Below, piece by piece: positions 13,401 through 26,974 of a DNA stretch of 64,000 bases (within the stretch, counting starts at the first letter, position 1; every line of letters starts with the position of its first letter). The notes beneath the pieces are model-generated. The model was not told the DNA's origin, ran no database searches, and was given only the letters and a program-made list of their open reading frames with translations. Location: NCBI GenBank assembly GCA_013400155.1, contig VXBM01000010.1:2428817-2492816 (forward strand), written 5' to 3'. Source of the stretch: Helopsaltes ochotensis. Its lineage: Eukaryota; Chordata; Aves; Passeriformes; Locustellidae. The position numbers and the translations under genes are program-made.

Positions 13401-16400
13401 GCCCCACTGATTCACTGTACGCTCAGATTTAGGTGCTAACTCCAGTTTTACATCTCCTTCCTGAGCCACGTACAGAACTGCCACACATTAAGACCACCTT
13501 GTTTGGATCCAGGCTCACACATCCTGTCAGGCTTCTGAATACCATCAGATGCTGCAAGTGATCCACAGAGGTGGCCCTGAAAACCTAAGGGCTGCCACAC
13601 TAACTTAGGTCAAACACATATCTAGGCCAGTACTATACCACTGGGTGCCAGAAACATATGTTTATAGATGAATATACAAGTGGATCACTCTGTATTAGGA
13701 CAAATTTGCTTGACAGGTCTTCAGCAAACAGGGGCTTGGAAAATCACACTGCACTGACAATAGCATTCTTAAAAACTATTGATGATTCTGGTTACCAAGT
13801 CTTATCCTTCTTAAACCCACCTGTAACTTGGACTCTACAACACATTGCAAAGCCACATTCTGTCTCTTGTACTGTACAAAAAGAAGTTGGGTTGGATTTT
13901 TTTTTCACTGAAGTCATTCTGTGAAGTCCATTGTTTTGTAATGAATAAAGGCCAATTATTTCTTCTTCCCTTTCTATACCTGAAATGAATTTTAGGCATA
14001 TCAAAATGCTCCTTAATCACCTTTATATATCTGAAATGTACTAGTCATAAATTAAGCTGCCCAATATCCTCCTACCGTTACTACCTCCTTCTTTGAGCAG
14101 TTTTTAGTTCTACATAATCTCTTTTGAAACAGTACGATGTGAACTATGTAACAACCATAAATGTAAACCACAATTTATAGAGAAGCACAATTTATTTTAA
14201 AACATTAGCTTTCAAACATTAAAATAGCCACAAAAAAAAAAAAAGAAAAAGAAGTCAGCTTTATTTACTACATTTTTAGTCAAGTACCTTACTTAACTGA
14301 AGTCTCAGCTGCACTTAACAGGCATTCTTTTAATTACTTTTTACTTGAATTTTAATGATTTTTTTAAAAAACATCTACATACCAGTCTGTGATGAAAGAA
14401 TAACATCATATACTGGTGAGCACCAACAGGAGTGTAACAAGCACAGTTATTACACAGAGAAATTACTGGGGTGAAACATGAGGCTAGAAAAAGCAGAGCA
14501 ATGCAAAGGGAAGAAATATGCCCCAAGAGGGCTTTCTTTAGAAACATGAATACGAAACTAATAAAATTTTAATACCGTTTGAAAAGAAGTAAACAACTGA
14601 TTTTAATATAGGAATTTAAGGTACATTGGTATACATTAAGGTATATTGTAGCTAGACTGCTATGACCTTTATCACTGCAACAAGAACAGCAGAGACACAA
14701 ATTCTTTTCCTCAGGGATAGGAAAATATAATTGACCTCTAATGATGGAACACTCCCATTTTAGAAAACTGCGAACTAAGCATTGATAATAGCTCAAGGCA
14801 ACTGAAGCCCCTGATTGTTTTAAATCTCCTACATTCAAATTATTGACTTTTAACCAACTAACTTCTGTTAAGGAAAAACAGTGAGGGACCAATACTGTCA
14901 AGAAGCATTATTTCACCAGGTTCTATTCAGTAGCTTGCCTTTAACCAAGAAGCTCAAGACAAGATTCCTTTAGCATTAACACTCAAAGAGACTTCCTTAG
15001 CAAAACATTATTATGGAGGACATCGATAGAAAAGTCAAAAGTCTGCCAGCTGCTTTGCTGGACAAAACCAGAATATGTGTTATTTAGACATACATGCTAT
15101 TTCAATTGTACGATTTCCCAATGTATAGCCTAAAATAAAAACAGTACACATTAAATGCAAAAAAAGTTAGTACTTTTACAGAGGGTCACTTTGAAATTTA
15201 GACCACCTTTTTCAGCTAAAAAGCTTCTTCAGAATATCTTCTTTTAAATAGAAAAAGTTCTTCTACAGTTATCTTTGGCTCAGATGCAGACTCCAGCAAT
15301 TCTGTTCTGTAACATGTGCTTTATTATATTAGGCTTATTTTTCCAGCCACTTCTCCACATACCTTCTGCACATTATCAGAGATCCATCAAAACACAATAG
15401 TTTCCAAAAGCAGAGTTCATCCTAAAAGGTGTGTTACTGGGGTAGACAGTGGACACAAGAAGACTGGTGTCAAAGCTCTGCCAACTTCAAATAGGACCAT
15501 GCCTCTTACACTTACCATATGCTGTAACTGGTAACAGATTAAAAGTGAAAAATTAGAAAACAAGGATAAGGGTTGTAGAGAAGGGGAAAAAAAAGTCTTG
15601 CTAGGAAAATCAGGAAGCAAGGGTTATCACTTCAAATATATGAAGGATGAGACAAACAGTACTTCAAAGACACAAATACTGGGAACTGCAATGACAGGTA
15701 GAAAGACAATTTTTTGTTTCTTCAAATAGTAATATTTTTAATTTTCTTTTTAAACAACCTAGCAAAACAGTGCCCATTCCTGAAGTCCCCATAGGCAATT
15801 ATAACCGAATTAGTTATTGATTATTAAAACATACACTACATTGCAAAAATAAGAGTCTGGTAGAATCACAACAAAAGCAATTACTACTAAAAGGGAAGGG
15901 ATCAATTATGAATACAACTGCTATACAGTTACATTTTCATTTTTATCACTTCTGTCCCTTTCTTCAGTAGAGAACTGAGGTCACCTTATTCACTTTCATT
16001 AGATATTGGCATAACTTTGGATTCTATCCTTCTAAATCTTTCCTAATCCTCCTCTTTAAAAGCTTTTAAAAGTTTAACATTAGTTTCTCTGACATTCTTC
16101 AGTAAATCATCCCAAGAAGAAAAAAAAGCAGCCAACAACTTCACAAACATTACACTTGATGCGCAGATACAAGACCACTGCAGACTGTGTGAGTTTATGA
16201 TCACTCTCATATAGAAAGGCCAAGAGCAACATCCACAGCCTTTGGTCAGTGCCCAGAACACATTCAGTCAGTACTCATGGGAACAGGAACTACCTAATAG
16301 ATGCTGCTTCTAAGAAAATAAACTTACTGAAAGAGGCTGAAAAACACTGTGGTACAGAAACACAAACAAAAGTAGTGCATGACTTTTACATGTTTAAGAT

Positions 16401-17354
16401 TCCATAATAATGTAATATATCCTAAACCTTGATAGCTGTCCAACACTTGTGGGTTCAACAAGCTAGACATCTGAAGGTGCATAGTACAGAAATCTGGCAC
16501 TTCCCATGTTAACCAATACAGATGTACTGCACCACTGTAAAGTAGTATCACATGGTCTATATCACCTGTTCTTAAGTACTGCTTAAAAACAAAACCGAAA
16601 TCAATCCTGTTATCTGGATTTGTACATTTGTATCAAAATATGCAGCACACAATCCTCTCTCTATAGGTTCACACACCATCATCTGGATTTTTTTTACTTA
16701 CAAAATGCTTTGTTTTAACTTTGGATAAAGATGTACAGTTGACGTGCTAAAGAGGACAACTCTAACTAGGTATTCACTTCTTTTTTGTCATATTCACTTA
16801 GAAATAAAGTCAAGCAAAAAAATATATCCAAGGTAGAAGTTTACCCCAGTGGAAGCCAGTACTAGTCTGAACATAAAGAGCCTAGCATTGCGCTGAATGC
16901 AAAAGGTAGATGTACCTGAGGCCATCTGTTAGCATTAAGTGAAGGACAATAAACAGGCTTGTCTGCCTGTCAGCAAGTTTATCTCCAAACAGACTCAGGC
17001 ATCTGTCAAAATCCCTATTCCACAGACCTCTCTCAATGCAAACCTCCATTTCAAGGAGAAATAAATCGCAGAGGACCCAAATTAACAATTTTGATTACTT
17101 TTATGTCCAGCTGAAAAAATACATAAGTAGTTTGCACACACTGCATGCAAATTCATCTATTACAACTAAAATCAAGTGCTAACTTATCGTAATACAGTGA
17201 GATACTGCTTCAGTAGCCTGGATTTCAAAGTAAAACCATACCAAGTAAATTTTATTATTACATGCAACTATATAGTCTTGATTTAAGACAAAGTGCTTCC
17301 TCTTCAAAATATGAGACACTTAGCTTCTATTTTCTTTTTCTTCGACCCTATTGC

Positions 17355-17370
17355 AAAAAAAAAAAAAAAA
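17355..17370. repeat. A16 homopolymer
   Basis: A run of sixteen A lies inside the SRPK2 intron. No recognisable retroposed body lies to its left, so it is treated as a simple repeat and not as the tail of an insertion. Confidence 0.9.
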
Positions 17371-17699
17371 CAAACCCAGATTCACCTTCACCTCCTCATT
17401 GACTTAGGGGGTCAACACTGAGCAGCTACAGGACCAATCTTACAGCCTTCTCTGGCAAACACGGTCATAACAGACAAAAAGCTATTCAGAGTACTGCAAT
17501 TTTTTCTTCTTGTGTCATCACCTTAATACTCTTCAAACAAAAGCCTGCAAGCAAGCTACAATAAAACTCTCCTAGCCAACTTTACAAGAGGAGTCCTGCA
17601 GCTCCCTTGGAAGCACACTGTTAACAGCAACAATGCAAGCTACTCCATAAAGCTTTGACCTGGCAGAGAAAAGTTTTCCTAAGAACCACAGTTAAAGGA

Positions 17700-17714
17700 G
17701 GGGGGGGGGGGGGG
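17700..17714. repeat. G15 homopolymer
   Basis: Fifteen consecutive G are flanked by AAAGGA on the left and AGGAACC on the right. Such a run can form G-quadruplexes and is often mis-sized in short-read assemblies. It lies on the template-complement side of the SRPK2 intron, so the SRPK2 pre-mRNA would carry a C run here. Confidence 0.9.
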
Positions 17715-19910
17715 AGGAACCCACCACCAAACCACCACAACCTGCTTTGAATTCAAAACTAAGTCACAATTTTCTTATGGCATATAATCTCCACCTCTCA
17801 AATCAACATTTTCATTTGCAGATACTGTGCATTTGATGCGCACCACTGCTACCATAGAGCTCTAAAACACTCCTAGATGCCTTAGCCGTTGAATTTGAAG
17901 TAAGGCTGGGAACAGGAACAAAAGAGATACTGAAAACGTCTGATACTGGTCTTACTTTGGAGGACTCAACTATTTGCAAGGAGACTTAAAAACTTGAAAG
18001 GAGTTTTGCTTTCATATAGAAGCATAAAACAGAGTAGTTTGTCTCCAGAGCATAAAAGTGGTTTGAAGCGAAAATATAAAAACAGAAGAGAAAAGATGGC
18101 TCTTGTCAACGACAGCAAAACCACTAGTTTCATGAGGCAACTGATTGGACTGGAGCATTGCATCTGGAAATGCCAACTCAGTCAGGCAAATGGCCAGCTC
18201 CTGACTGTGCACCCCGACTTAACAGTAGCCAGTTTCTTCAGCAAACACAAAGACTACCAGTTCTGTACTTACTAAATGTCTATGAAAGCAAACTTTTAAC
18301 AAACTCATTCAGCAAAACATCTCACTTCGCTCCAGTAAGAAGTGTATTAAATGCTCTATCACCTAAGAATGGAAGTTTACTAACAACCTTGTGGTTAAGA
18401 CTTAACTGAAAGCTTCAAAAATAACTCTGAACCTAGAGCTACAACAAAATTTAACCTATTTCTGTTTTCACACTGGCAAAAAACCAAATCCATGTAACAC
18501 TACAAACTGAAGGGTTTTGGAAACGAGGGAATAAATTAGTGCATATCTGCACATAACATTTGTTTCCATTGCAGTAACTCCAAATTCAAACAACTGAAAC
18601 CATAATAGAGCTTTTACACAATGCTGGAGGAAACAGCACTAGTGGAACAGGATGTGAACAAAAGTTAGCTGTCAAAGTCTGATCACAACTACACCAGCAC
18701 CTCATCTATGTTGTTTTTACCCTAAAGGGGAAAAAAAGCACCCATTCATTGTAATTAGAAAAAAAAAAAAAAAGCAAAGCGAACACTTCATGGTCAGAGA
18801 TATATTATTTTTTTTACAACAGAAGTCACAAAGAAAAAGATCTGGCCCCTTGAATCATTTGCCATGGCACACAGCAACATCTCTCCCCACCACACACATA
18901 TCCATCCATTCACCATCCACCATCCACTGCTTCCCAGTTCTAAGACTAGCCAACGAGGAGGAGAAGGGAAAGACTGACATCACGACCAATTTCCCTGTCA
19001 GAACAAAGCAGGCAGACTGGATCCCCAAGTAAGGAAAACAAAGACAAGAACCTATTGGCAACTTAATGAGTCACCAATAAAGTCCCACTGAACAAAATAC
19101 AGTGAAAGTTAGTGACAGAAGCGTGTAATCCTTCAAGGACAAAAAATGAAATAGTCCAAAGCCACATTGTCCTAGGAAAGAAAAAAGTGTGAGGACTATA
19201 GAGATGGAAGAATGTTCCTATGCAGTTCAGTGAACAAGTATCATGAGAAAAGATCAACTGGACAGTGACAAGAACATGAAGGGCTAGCAGAAGACAAGAA
19301 GGGGAAAACAGAGAACAACTTCTGTCTCATCTGTAAGATTAACAGAAACTTAAAACAAACAAAAGAGATTCTAGTATCAGCATCATTGGCAATTAGACAC
19401 ATCTGGGAAGGGGAAGTAGTCTGATGGTACCGAGGAGGATGAGAAAAGGACTGCCTACAGATGAGACAATGATGCAGAAAGAAACCTCGGAACAGAAGGC
19501 ACTGGGAAAGGAGACCACAAAGATGAGAGAACTGGAGAATCAAGAAGAACACGTGGGCTGGGCTGATCCCCGACAAACCAGGGGGTCTCAGGGCCGGCGG
19601 CCGGAGTGCCTGGCGCGGGTTCCCACGGGGCACCGGGCGGCCCTGCCCGAAGGATGCTGAACCCGGCGACCGGGCTGGGCACGGTCCCCGAGCAGTCGTG
19701 GCGGCATGCCCTGCGGAAGGGCCGGGCCCGGGCGGGACCTGTGCCCTGCCGGGGAGCCGCCGTGCGTCCCGCGGGCGGCGGGACCGGGCAGCCGGGACGG
19801 CCCGCAGGGGGGTTACGGGGCGCCGGGAGCGACGCGCGAGGGACGCACGGACAACGGAGGGGTCGCGGAGGGAGGCTCCGTCCCGCCAGGTCGGGGGTCC
19901 CCGTACTCAC

Positions 19911-19995
19911 TTTTTGTGGGGCGCCGTGTGCTTGTCCCTCCTGCCGGCCGCCGCGGACTGCTTGGGCCGCCGCCTGCGGGCCTGTAGGGCCAGCA
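19911..19995 (-). CDS. SRPK2: SRPK2 N-terminal coding exon (SRSF protein kinase 2)
   Basis: SRPK2 is a cytoplasmic/nuclear serine-arginine protein kinase that phosphorylates SR splicing factors. On the minus strand there is a clear acceptor (TGTTCTCTTCTCCCGGCAG) ending at 19996, an 85-base exon, and a consensus donor (AAAAA, then GTGAGTAC) from 19910. The exon enters in phase 1, taking its first codon base from the previous exon. It reads VLALQARRRRPKQ, then SAAAGRRDKHTAPHKK. This matches the short N-terminal exon I remember from human SRPK2 (VLAIQARKRRPK..., following MSSRK); SRPK1 has VLALQARKKRTK. The RRPK form and the PUS7/RINT1 neighbourhood favour SRPK2 over SRPK1. The basic, Ala-containing stretch after RRPKQ is longer than in the human exon I recall. 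The start-codon exon is missing (gap) and the kinase domain lies beyond the window. Confidence 0.82.
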
Positions 19996-20083
19996 CTGCC
20001 GGGAGAAGAGAACAGCCGGGAGCCGGCGTGAGCGGCGGCGGCGGCCGCGCAGCCCCCCCCGCTCCCGCCCGCCCGGCGGGCAC

Positions 20084-20341
20084 NNNNNNNNNNNNNNNNN
20101 NNNNNNNNNNNNNNNNNNNNNNNNNNNNNNNNNNNNNNNNNNNNNNNNNNNNNNNNNNNNNNNNNNNNNNNNNNNNNNNNNNNNNNNNNNNNNNNNNNNN
20201 NNNNNNNNNNNNNNNNNNNNNNNNNNNNNNNNNNNNNNNNNNNNNNNNNNNNNNNNNNNNNNNNNNNNNNNNNNNNNNNNNNNNNNNNNNNNNNNNNNNN
20301 NNNNNNNNNNNNNNNNNNNNNNNNNNNNNNNNNNNNNNNNN
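20084..20341. other. Assembly gap (258 N)
   Basis: A run of N flanked on both sides by very GC-rich sequence, at the expected position of SRPK2 exon 1. The length is not a round default, so it was probably estimated by the assembler. Confidence 0.99.
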
Positions 20342-23300
20342 CGCCGAGGTGGGGCTTTGTCGGGCTCTCGAGCCAAATGGGAATTAATTTTGCCAAGTTT
20401 TGGTTCGTGGTCGGAGTAGCGGAGCGGTTCGCCCTGTTACTGTGCCGCGTTGAGAGGTGTGGCAAGAGACTGAGGAGAGAGGCGTCGGGCTCTCTCCGCT
20501 GCAGCAGCTGGGGCGAGATCAGCTTTAGCTCGTCCCGAAACCTGTGTGGGGTGAGATGCCAGAAGCAATTAACCTCGTGGCCAAATCCAGGGAAATTAGA
20601 TTTCCTTAATTCTGATTCTCACTAAGTTGTTTGATTATCATGACGGACAACTCTTGGCAATTAGTTTTTCCTGCCAACGGCATCTTGTTGCCCATGGTAC
20701 CAGACACTGCCCAGATTTGGCATAGTAATGACCCACTGAACACTGTCCCTTCTTACTTGAGCTGTACACGGCATGGCTCAGTGCTTGGCAGTGTTATGAC
20801 TGAAATTTTGGACCATCTCTACCTTAATGCCTGGGGCCAACTATGATCTGGGTCATATCCAAAGCTCCAGTCTAAGTGTGAGGCTTGTCTGGCTTATCTT
20901 CACGTGGCACTGGAATTCCAAGGCATAGTAACTAAAAGATAACAGGGGATGGTCATTAAATTTTGAGGCAGAACCACCTCCCTAAATGGCAACACTAGGA
21001 GTCCATAAGGATGATCCTAAAAGCAGCTGCAGTCAAGGCATTATGAGAGTGAAGGAAACTAGCAGTAATTGCTGATCTTAAGTAATTGGATCATTGAGAT
21101 TTCATCTAGACAGAAAATTGAATCCCTAGATCTGGTTAGTTCAGCTTAGGAGGGGTAGAGCCACAGAAAGATAAAACTAGACAATCCAAAAAGGAGGCAC
21201 TGCACAGTATAATGTTTTTTTGTCTGACTAGAGAGCCTGGTGAACAGAAAACAATAGGACCACAAAGTTTGTAAGCTGCAGCTCTCATGAGGCACCCCAG
21301 CTGGATTTCTAAATCAAAACATTTTCTGTGTCCCATCATCATAAAAGTACACAGGAAATAACCATTTCCAGTTTAAACTGCCACCAGTAATATGCAACAC
21401 TGCTAGGTCACATTTCTCCCTTACTGTAGTTAGTCTTTTAGTTCAGTGTGATAGATTAGGTAAAAGAAGGTTTTTTTGAAATTTTGAAGGCTTTCTGCCA
21501 AGAAAGTTTAGGTGGATGAAAATTAATAATAGCTGAATGTTAAGAAAGCAAACTAGGTATTTACTCATTGTTTCCAGGCTAATTTTAGCTTCACTGGTTA
21601 AATTGTGGGCCTGCATGAATACTTGTTCCCGTGTAGAGAATGAGAGAGACAAGCAGCTGATGATGGAGAAAACAGTACGACTTGCTTTTTTCTTTGTCAG
21701 GGCAATGCTGCATTAAAGTTGTATTGTAACTATGGTTCTAGAGCAGAAACCGTACCAGGGTCCTGATCATCTTTTAAGCAACTTGTGTGCCATTCTATTT
21801 ACTTTAAGAGGAATCTTATATGTATAACTGATTGGACAATTCAGTCTTAGATAAGTACAGGGAGCGTTGCTTACATCAACAGGATTATAAATCCACCAGA
21901 TCTGGACTCAGGAAGGAATTTCCCTCACAAGCATAATGTCAGTAACATAATCAGAGCAAGGGAACAATCTGCCAGCACACAGAGAAAGGAATTGTTAGGA
22001 CCAGGTGGGTGTATACATCATGCACAGTTTCACTTGGTTCTAGTGGAAACATATTTTGAGACTGTATTTTATTGGGGTTTTGTTGTTTTCTTCCTCCCCT
22101 ACCTTGCCAAGCATCACTCAGAGGATGATCATGCAAAAGTGCAAAAAAATCACTGAGACTCTATGTATGCATAGAGGATTAGCATGTGCAATTAACTGGC
22201 TGGAGAGTAAATTAAGGTCAGTAGAGGCTAAACATATTTCAGAGAATGAAAAAATAAAACCCAACAAACCCTCACCCTATTTCTCAGACTCAAGAGAATT
22301 ACTTTCTGAGGACACAAATAGTAAATGAAATTTTAAAAATTTACAAGAATAATTTTATTTATGCGCTTGTTAAGGAAGAGTCTACCTTGTTTATTTGAAT
22401 CCACTCATTTTGGGGAAATTTTCCATCTTTATTTAAATATACATCTTTTTCAAAAGGAAATGATGAGCCAAGAGAGAAGACAGACTAAACAGCAAAAGTC
22501 AGCATTTGCAAAATCAGTGTACAACATAAAGGTGGGCTGAGCCAGAATGTATCTGCCTGTCTCTCTCTCTGAATACTTTATGGGAACAGGTGTCTGATTT
22601 GTTGCAGGGATTTCCATAGAGCTCATTCACTCAGGGGAAAGGCGCTGTGAGGTTCAGGTGATATGACCTATGCTGAAGGGAGGGACAACAGAAGATTTAG
22701 GTGCAAACATCAAGAGAGAAGAAGAATTAAGTATCAAATTATGGAATGGTATTTTTGGCTGTCTATAATATAGTTTGGGCCTGATATCCACAGATGTTTG
22801 GTTTGTTTCCTTTTGACCTATCTTTGAAATATTCCCTTACATATGAAGACTAACTTTTCCTTTTGTACAGAATAAGAAGTTACCTAGCAGCAGTCCTGTA
22901 AACATGATACTGTCATCCATCTGAAAATAACTGAAAATTCTTCCTTCAGCAGAGGGATGTTAGGAAATTTTGTCCTGATTTCTGTACTACTTCATTCCAG
23001 CACTGCTTTTCCCACTCTGTAGCATGGGCTCATATCCTCATTTCTGCACTTCTCAGAAATCAGAATATGAGCCAACTTCATGTTGCTCTTGCACAGAATG
23101 GAACAAACATGAAATGACACATAAAGCAGAGGAAGTAAAAGAAACCCCATGAAACGATAAGTGGTGGGAAAAAGCAAAAGAAAAATGTAGTGAAAGGAAA
23201 TTCCCAATTACAGGCGAGCTCTCATTAATATGCAAGTCAAGCCTTCTCATCCTCTCGCCTTTCATTGTTGTCTCTTGTTCCTTCAGTTCCCACCCCCATT

Positions 23301-26300
23301 CTGAATTTCTTTAAGTATGACACACCCAAGTAGGCATACAAACAATGAGTCTGTCTGTCTCTTGCTGACTTGAAGAATTTTCTGTCTACCAAAGTGGGGT
23401 TTTCCTCCTCTAGTATGTAAACAAAGCAAAGAGGACAATTCTCAGCTTGGTTTTGAGCAACATAGACAACAAACTTACAGATAGGAAGGATTAAGCAACA
23501 GCAACTAAGTAGCCGAGTTTCTTGTAAGGTCAAGACTATTGGCTCATCAGTGCCTAAGTATAACCAGTTAACATTAATAGGAGCATTGCACAAGTTAAAC
23601 AAGAAAAGTAGGCTGTTATCTCGGTAGCGCAATGAGAAAAAAATAGCAGGAAGCATAAGTTGGGATTTCCAAAAAAAACCGAGGTTAGAAATTCCTCAGT
23701 TTAGATTCCTGGCTCATTTGCTGATTCACTGTGCCCTTCCTAAAGCAAATTACATGACTCACCTGACTAATTTTCTTCATCTATAAAATGGTGCATGACA
23801 GCTACACAGAGTTTACACTGGTAGAGAACTCTTGTTTATCAAGTTAATTTGGATTACTAATAAAAGAAGAAAGACATGAAGGACAAAGCAGACTGGTTTA
23901 ACACCAAGTTGACATGAAATTAAAGACTAACCTGTGCCCAGAAATAGCTGCATCAACCCAGATATGTATTGAATGTTGTCTAAAATAGGGCATGAACTGG
24001 CATGACTTAACTCAGATCTGAAATAGAATTGAAACAGACTCTGGCAATACTTTTATGAAAATATTTCCTCTAGTGTTGAAGCACTCAGGTTTTCAGAATG
24101 ACTCATTCTAGCTTCCCCCATTACTTTCAGCAGGCTCCCAAACACCCCTTCAATTAAAATTCCTCCAGTTTCCTGGTCCTTGTCTTAAATTTCTTCATTA
24201 GACTCCTTTTCTGGTTCCCAGCTCTTTACCCAGCTTTCCCTTCTCATCTTGACCTGCATCATCTCCTTTTTCAAATTTTTAAATTCTGTTTCAATTGGGT
24301 GGTTTCTTCCTTCATGCTGATTAGAGGTCTGCAAGGGAATAAAGGATCACTGAAAGATTAGCAACTGCTCTCAGTTTTCTGTTCAACCTCAACACAGGCA
24401 ATTATAGCAAAAGTTTATCAGCAGTGATGCAGTGGTTTTTAGATTCAGTCCTACTATTTCTTTCTGATTGGCAGCTATGCAGTCTGGTTGTGCATGTGAG
24501 AGATTCATCTGCTAATTAAGTATGGAATATTTTCAAACTTATTTATTAAACACTCACATGTCTCCAACATACACAAAATGCTGTTTTACAAAGTCTCATA
24601 ATTTGCCCACATTTAAGCAGATTTTCCTAAGGATTTCAATGGCACATCTTTGATATTAAGGCCTCTTTCTGTGAAATCTCAGCCTCCTACTCAAAGGTAG
24701 GGATTGCCAATCAGTGAGATGAGAATCCATTAGAAATCAGATGCGGGGCTTACTCTGTTTCCCTTTCTCTACACTTGGACTACACAAACAACAGTCACAA
24801 TGACAACAAGGAACAAACCGTAAGCTTAAGCATAATGTAAGAGGAAGCAATGGACTCATTTTCTCTGGAAGAATAAAGCTTCTTTCTTCCCTGTAACCTC
24901 CCCTGTACTTTTACTTGATACAAGATGTTTTCACAGCCTTCAAAAAAATCAGACACCAGCTGACTAGTAGGATGATACCATGTTATGTCAGTAGTACCCC
25001 AAACGTCCTTTCTTCACACATCCTGCAGTGTGACACCGCTACAACGCCCTTGCCAACACCCTTCTGGGAAATTACCCCACTGCTGCTCAGTGAGGACCAG
25101 CGTTCCTTTACAAACTTTCAGATTACAATGCATTCTGAAACAAACTTCTGTGAGGCGAATGACCAGTAAAGAAGCACTGGCCAAACAAGTTTGTCTGGGT
25201 ACAGTTCCAGAGCTTCATCTTGACAGCAGATTTGTCCTCTTTCATAGGAAGCAACCATTTGGTAAAGCATGGCTCAGTTACACTGGCAATGTGCATTAAT
25301 AGCTACAGTTATCAGTATACTATTGTTTGCCATTAATGCACAGAACATGGCCTCTTTTGCTTAATTAGTTTTGACTACATATTGAATCCAAGGAACTACT
25401 GGGCTAGAGGGGCATTTCCAAGAAGCGGCTGAAGATTCTTTTCATATTATCAAAACAGCGTTCTTTTAAAAGTATTAATTATTTCATTACTCAGCATGGG
25501 ATATTTCATTCCATATGATTAAAGTTTTACAAAGTTAACAGTAACTGGATCTTACAATGTGAAATGTCAGCCAGCTTCATAGCCATAGGCACTACCAGCC
25601 GGATTCATAACTGGTATGAACTAGCCATTCAGTTTCATTCTGTCTGCATAGGTCTATAACATATCTATACCATGTAAAACAGCAACAGGATTTTTTTCAA
25701 AACCAGAAAATCTTACAGCTAATTGTTAAAATAAAAGCAGAAATAGTTTGACTTGTTAGCCAACCTTGTTAGCCTTCACAAAGAGCACACATGAATGAAC
25801 CTTGTTGTTTTCAAAGAGCTGAAGAAATACTGATTATCCACTTCTAGACATGAGAAATTCCCTGTGCTCCTACCATAAGATGTGTAACATCAAATCAGTG
25901 AAAAGATTATAAATAGCCAGTTATGTTCATTCAAAGCACAGAGAATTTATCTACTGCAATTTGGCTTCGTGCATTGTTTCTTAGAAATTAATTCCGTGGG
26001 CTTGATTTTTTGGGTTTGATTTAATCATGTTTTACGCCCACTTTACCATTCATTGTAGTAACACAAACGACTGTGGTAGGAAATATTCACATGCTTCTGT
26101 CTTCAGAGCTGCAAACTATTATAATAAACATTAAGAATTTAAATATTGTCACCAAAGAGTATGTCTTCATTGCACTCTTTACCCAAGTCAAGCCTTTAAA
26201 ATCACTACACTGTTAAAATATATTCACACAATAAGTCTGTCTATTTACAGTAACTTCTAAGCCATGAAGATTTTTACCCATTTTTCAGAACACTCAGTGC

Positions 26301-26909
26301 CTTACTAGCAGGGCTGCCCTGGTACAGATAAATCACAAAACTAAAGGATTATGGCTATTTCAGTTCCTAGTGAGGAAGAAATCCAGTGTAGGACAATGAT
26401 TTCTTCTTTGTTCAGATACCTGACTTTAACTTCTTTTGAAAATAAGGAGTTTTATTTTCTTCAAACCCTGGTTGCAATAGGTATACAGGTCTGTTTCCTA
26501 AAACCTCCTCCTTTGTCCTAACTTATGCATTATTGTTAAAGTAAGCACAAAATTGCAGAAAACTGTGGAAAAAGCAGAATGGCAAGAACCAATTGCAAAA
26601 TGGTGATAGAATGTGTAATTGATTAGTTGATGGTAGGATACATCCAAATCAACATGTTTACCAATATGCTTGGCACTATTTGCATTTAGTGGAACAATGC
26701 ACTGGACATGCAATATAGGAACAGAAGCAAGGAACAATACTGAAAACTCAATACACTCATAGCATGCCTCTTATCATTGAAAAGCCAGGAGAACAGAGTG
26801 CCTTTTCTGTCTCCTCCTTTGAACTGTAATTGAAATCCATGTGGAAATATGATGATGTTGATAGCTTTTTGTACACACCGATTTATCTAAGACTGTTCTG
26901 GTTATAAGA

Positions 26910-26974
26910 ACAATGGTTGGACTTGATGATCTTAAATGTCTTTCCAACCTAAACAATTCTAAGAGTCTATGATT
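26910..26974 (+). mobile_element. CR1 LINE 3'-end remnant, plus orientation
   Basis: The segment contains the diagnostic CR1 3' terminus, including GGTTGGACTTGATGATCTTA near 26915 and TTTCCAACCTAAACAATTCT near 26941, ending with a decayed copy of the TTCTATGA-type terminal repeat (GAGTCTATGA). Only the last 60 to 70 bases remain recognisable, so this is a strongly 5'-truncated or eroded insertion in the intergenic region. Confidence 0.75.

Larger units (their letters stand above)
1..19910 (-). other. SRPK2: SRPK2 large intron (minus strand), start of window to exon donor
   Basis: This AT-rich, repeat-poor stretch lies downstream, on the minus strand, of the SRPK2 exon whose donor is at 19910. 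It is therefore read as the intron that follows that exon. No second SRPK2 exon was recognised: there is no match to the conserved kinase-domain start (EEEILGSDDEEQEDP, then the GGYHPV region). The open frames here are short, lack codon conservation cues and overlap one another on both strands. The only structured content I can name is the CR1 pair at 6.3-7.4 kb, homopolymer runs (A16 at 17355, G15 at 17700) and the GC-rich shoulder of the promoter island from about 19560. The intron continues past the left edge. The intronic assignment is an inference from one exon. Confidence 0.7.
19560..20520 (-). promoter_or_regulatory. SRPK2: CpG island / SRPK2 promoter region (with assembly gap)
   Basis: Base composition switches from AT-rich to very GC-rich with dense CG dinucleotides from about 19560. 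It stays so through the gap at 20084-20341 and falls off past about 20520. The island encloses the SRPK2 N-terminal exon at 19911-19995, so it is read as that gene's promoter and first-exon region. The first exon and its start codon are not visible and most likely fall in the N run or just to its right. Whether the island also drives a transcript to the right cannot be decided from sequence. Confidence 0.75.

Noticed and set aside
13124..13432. Overlapping frames of 60-91 codons on both strands in the SRPK2 intron
   Set aside because: There is no similarity to SRPK2 or any known family, and overlap on opposite strands is expected by chance in a window of this size.
19455..20465. Minus-strand open frame of 336 codons spanning the N gap, and companion frames on the plus strand
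   Set aside because: Most of each frame is unknown sequence read as X. The flanks are CpG-island DNA, where stop codons are rare by composition. Only the 85-base SRPK2 exon has splice sites and similarity.
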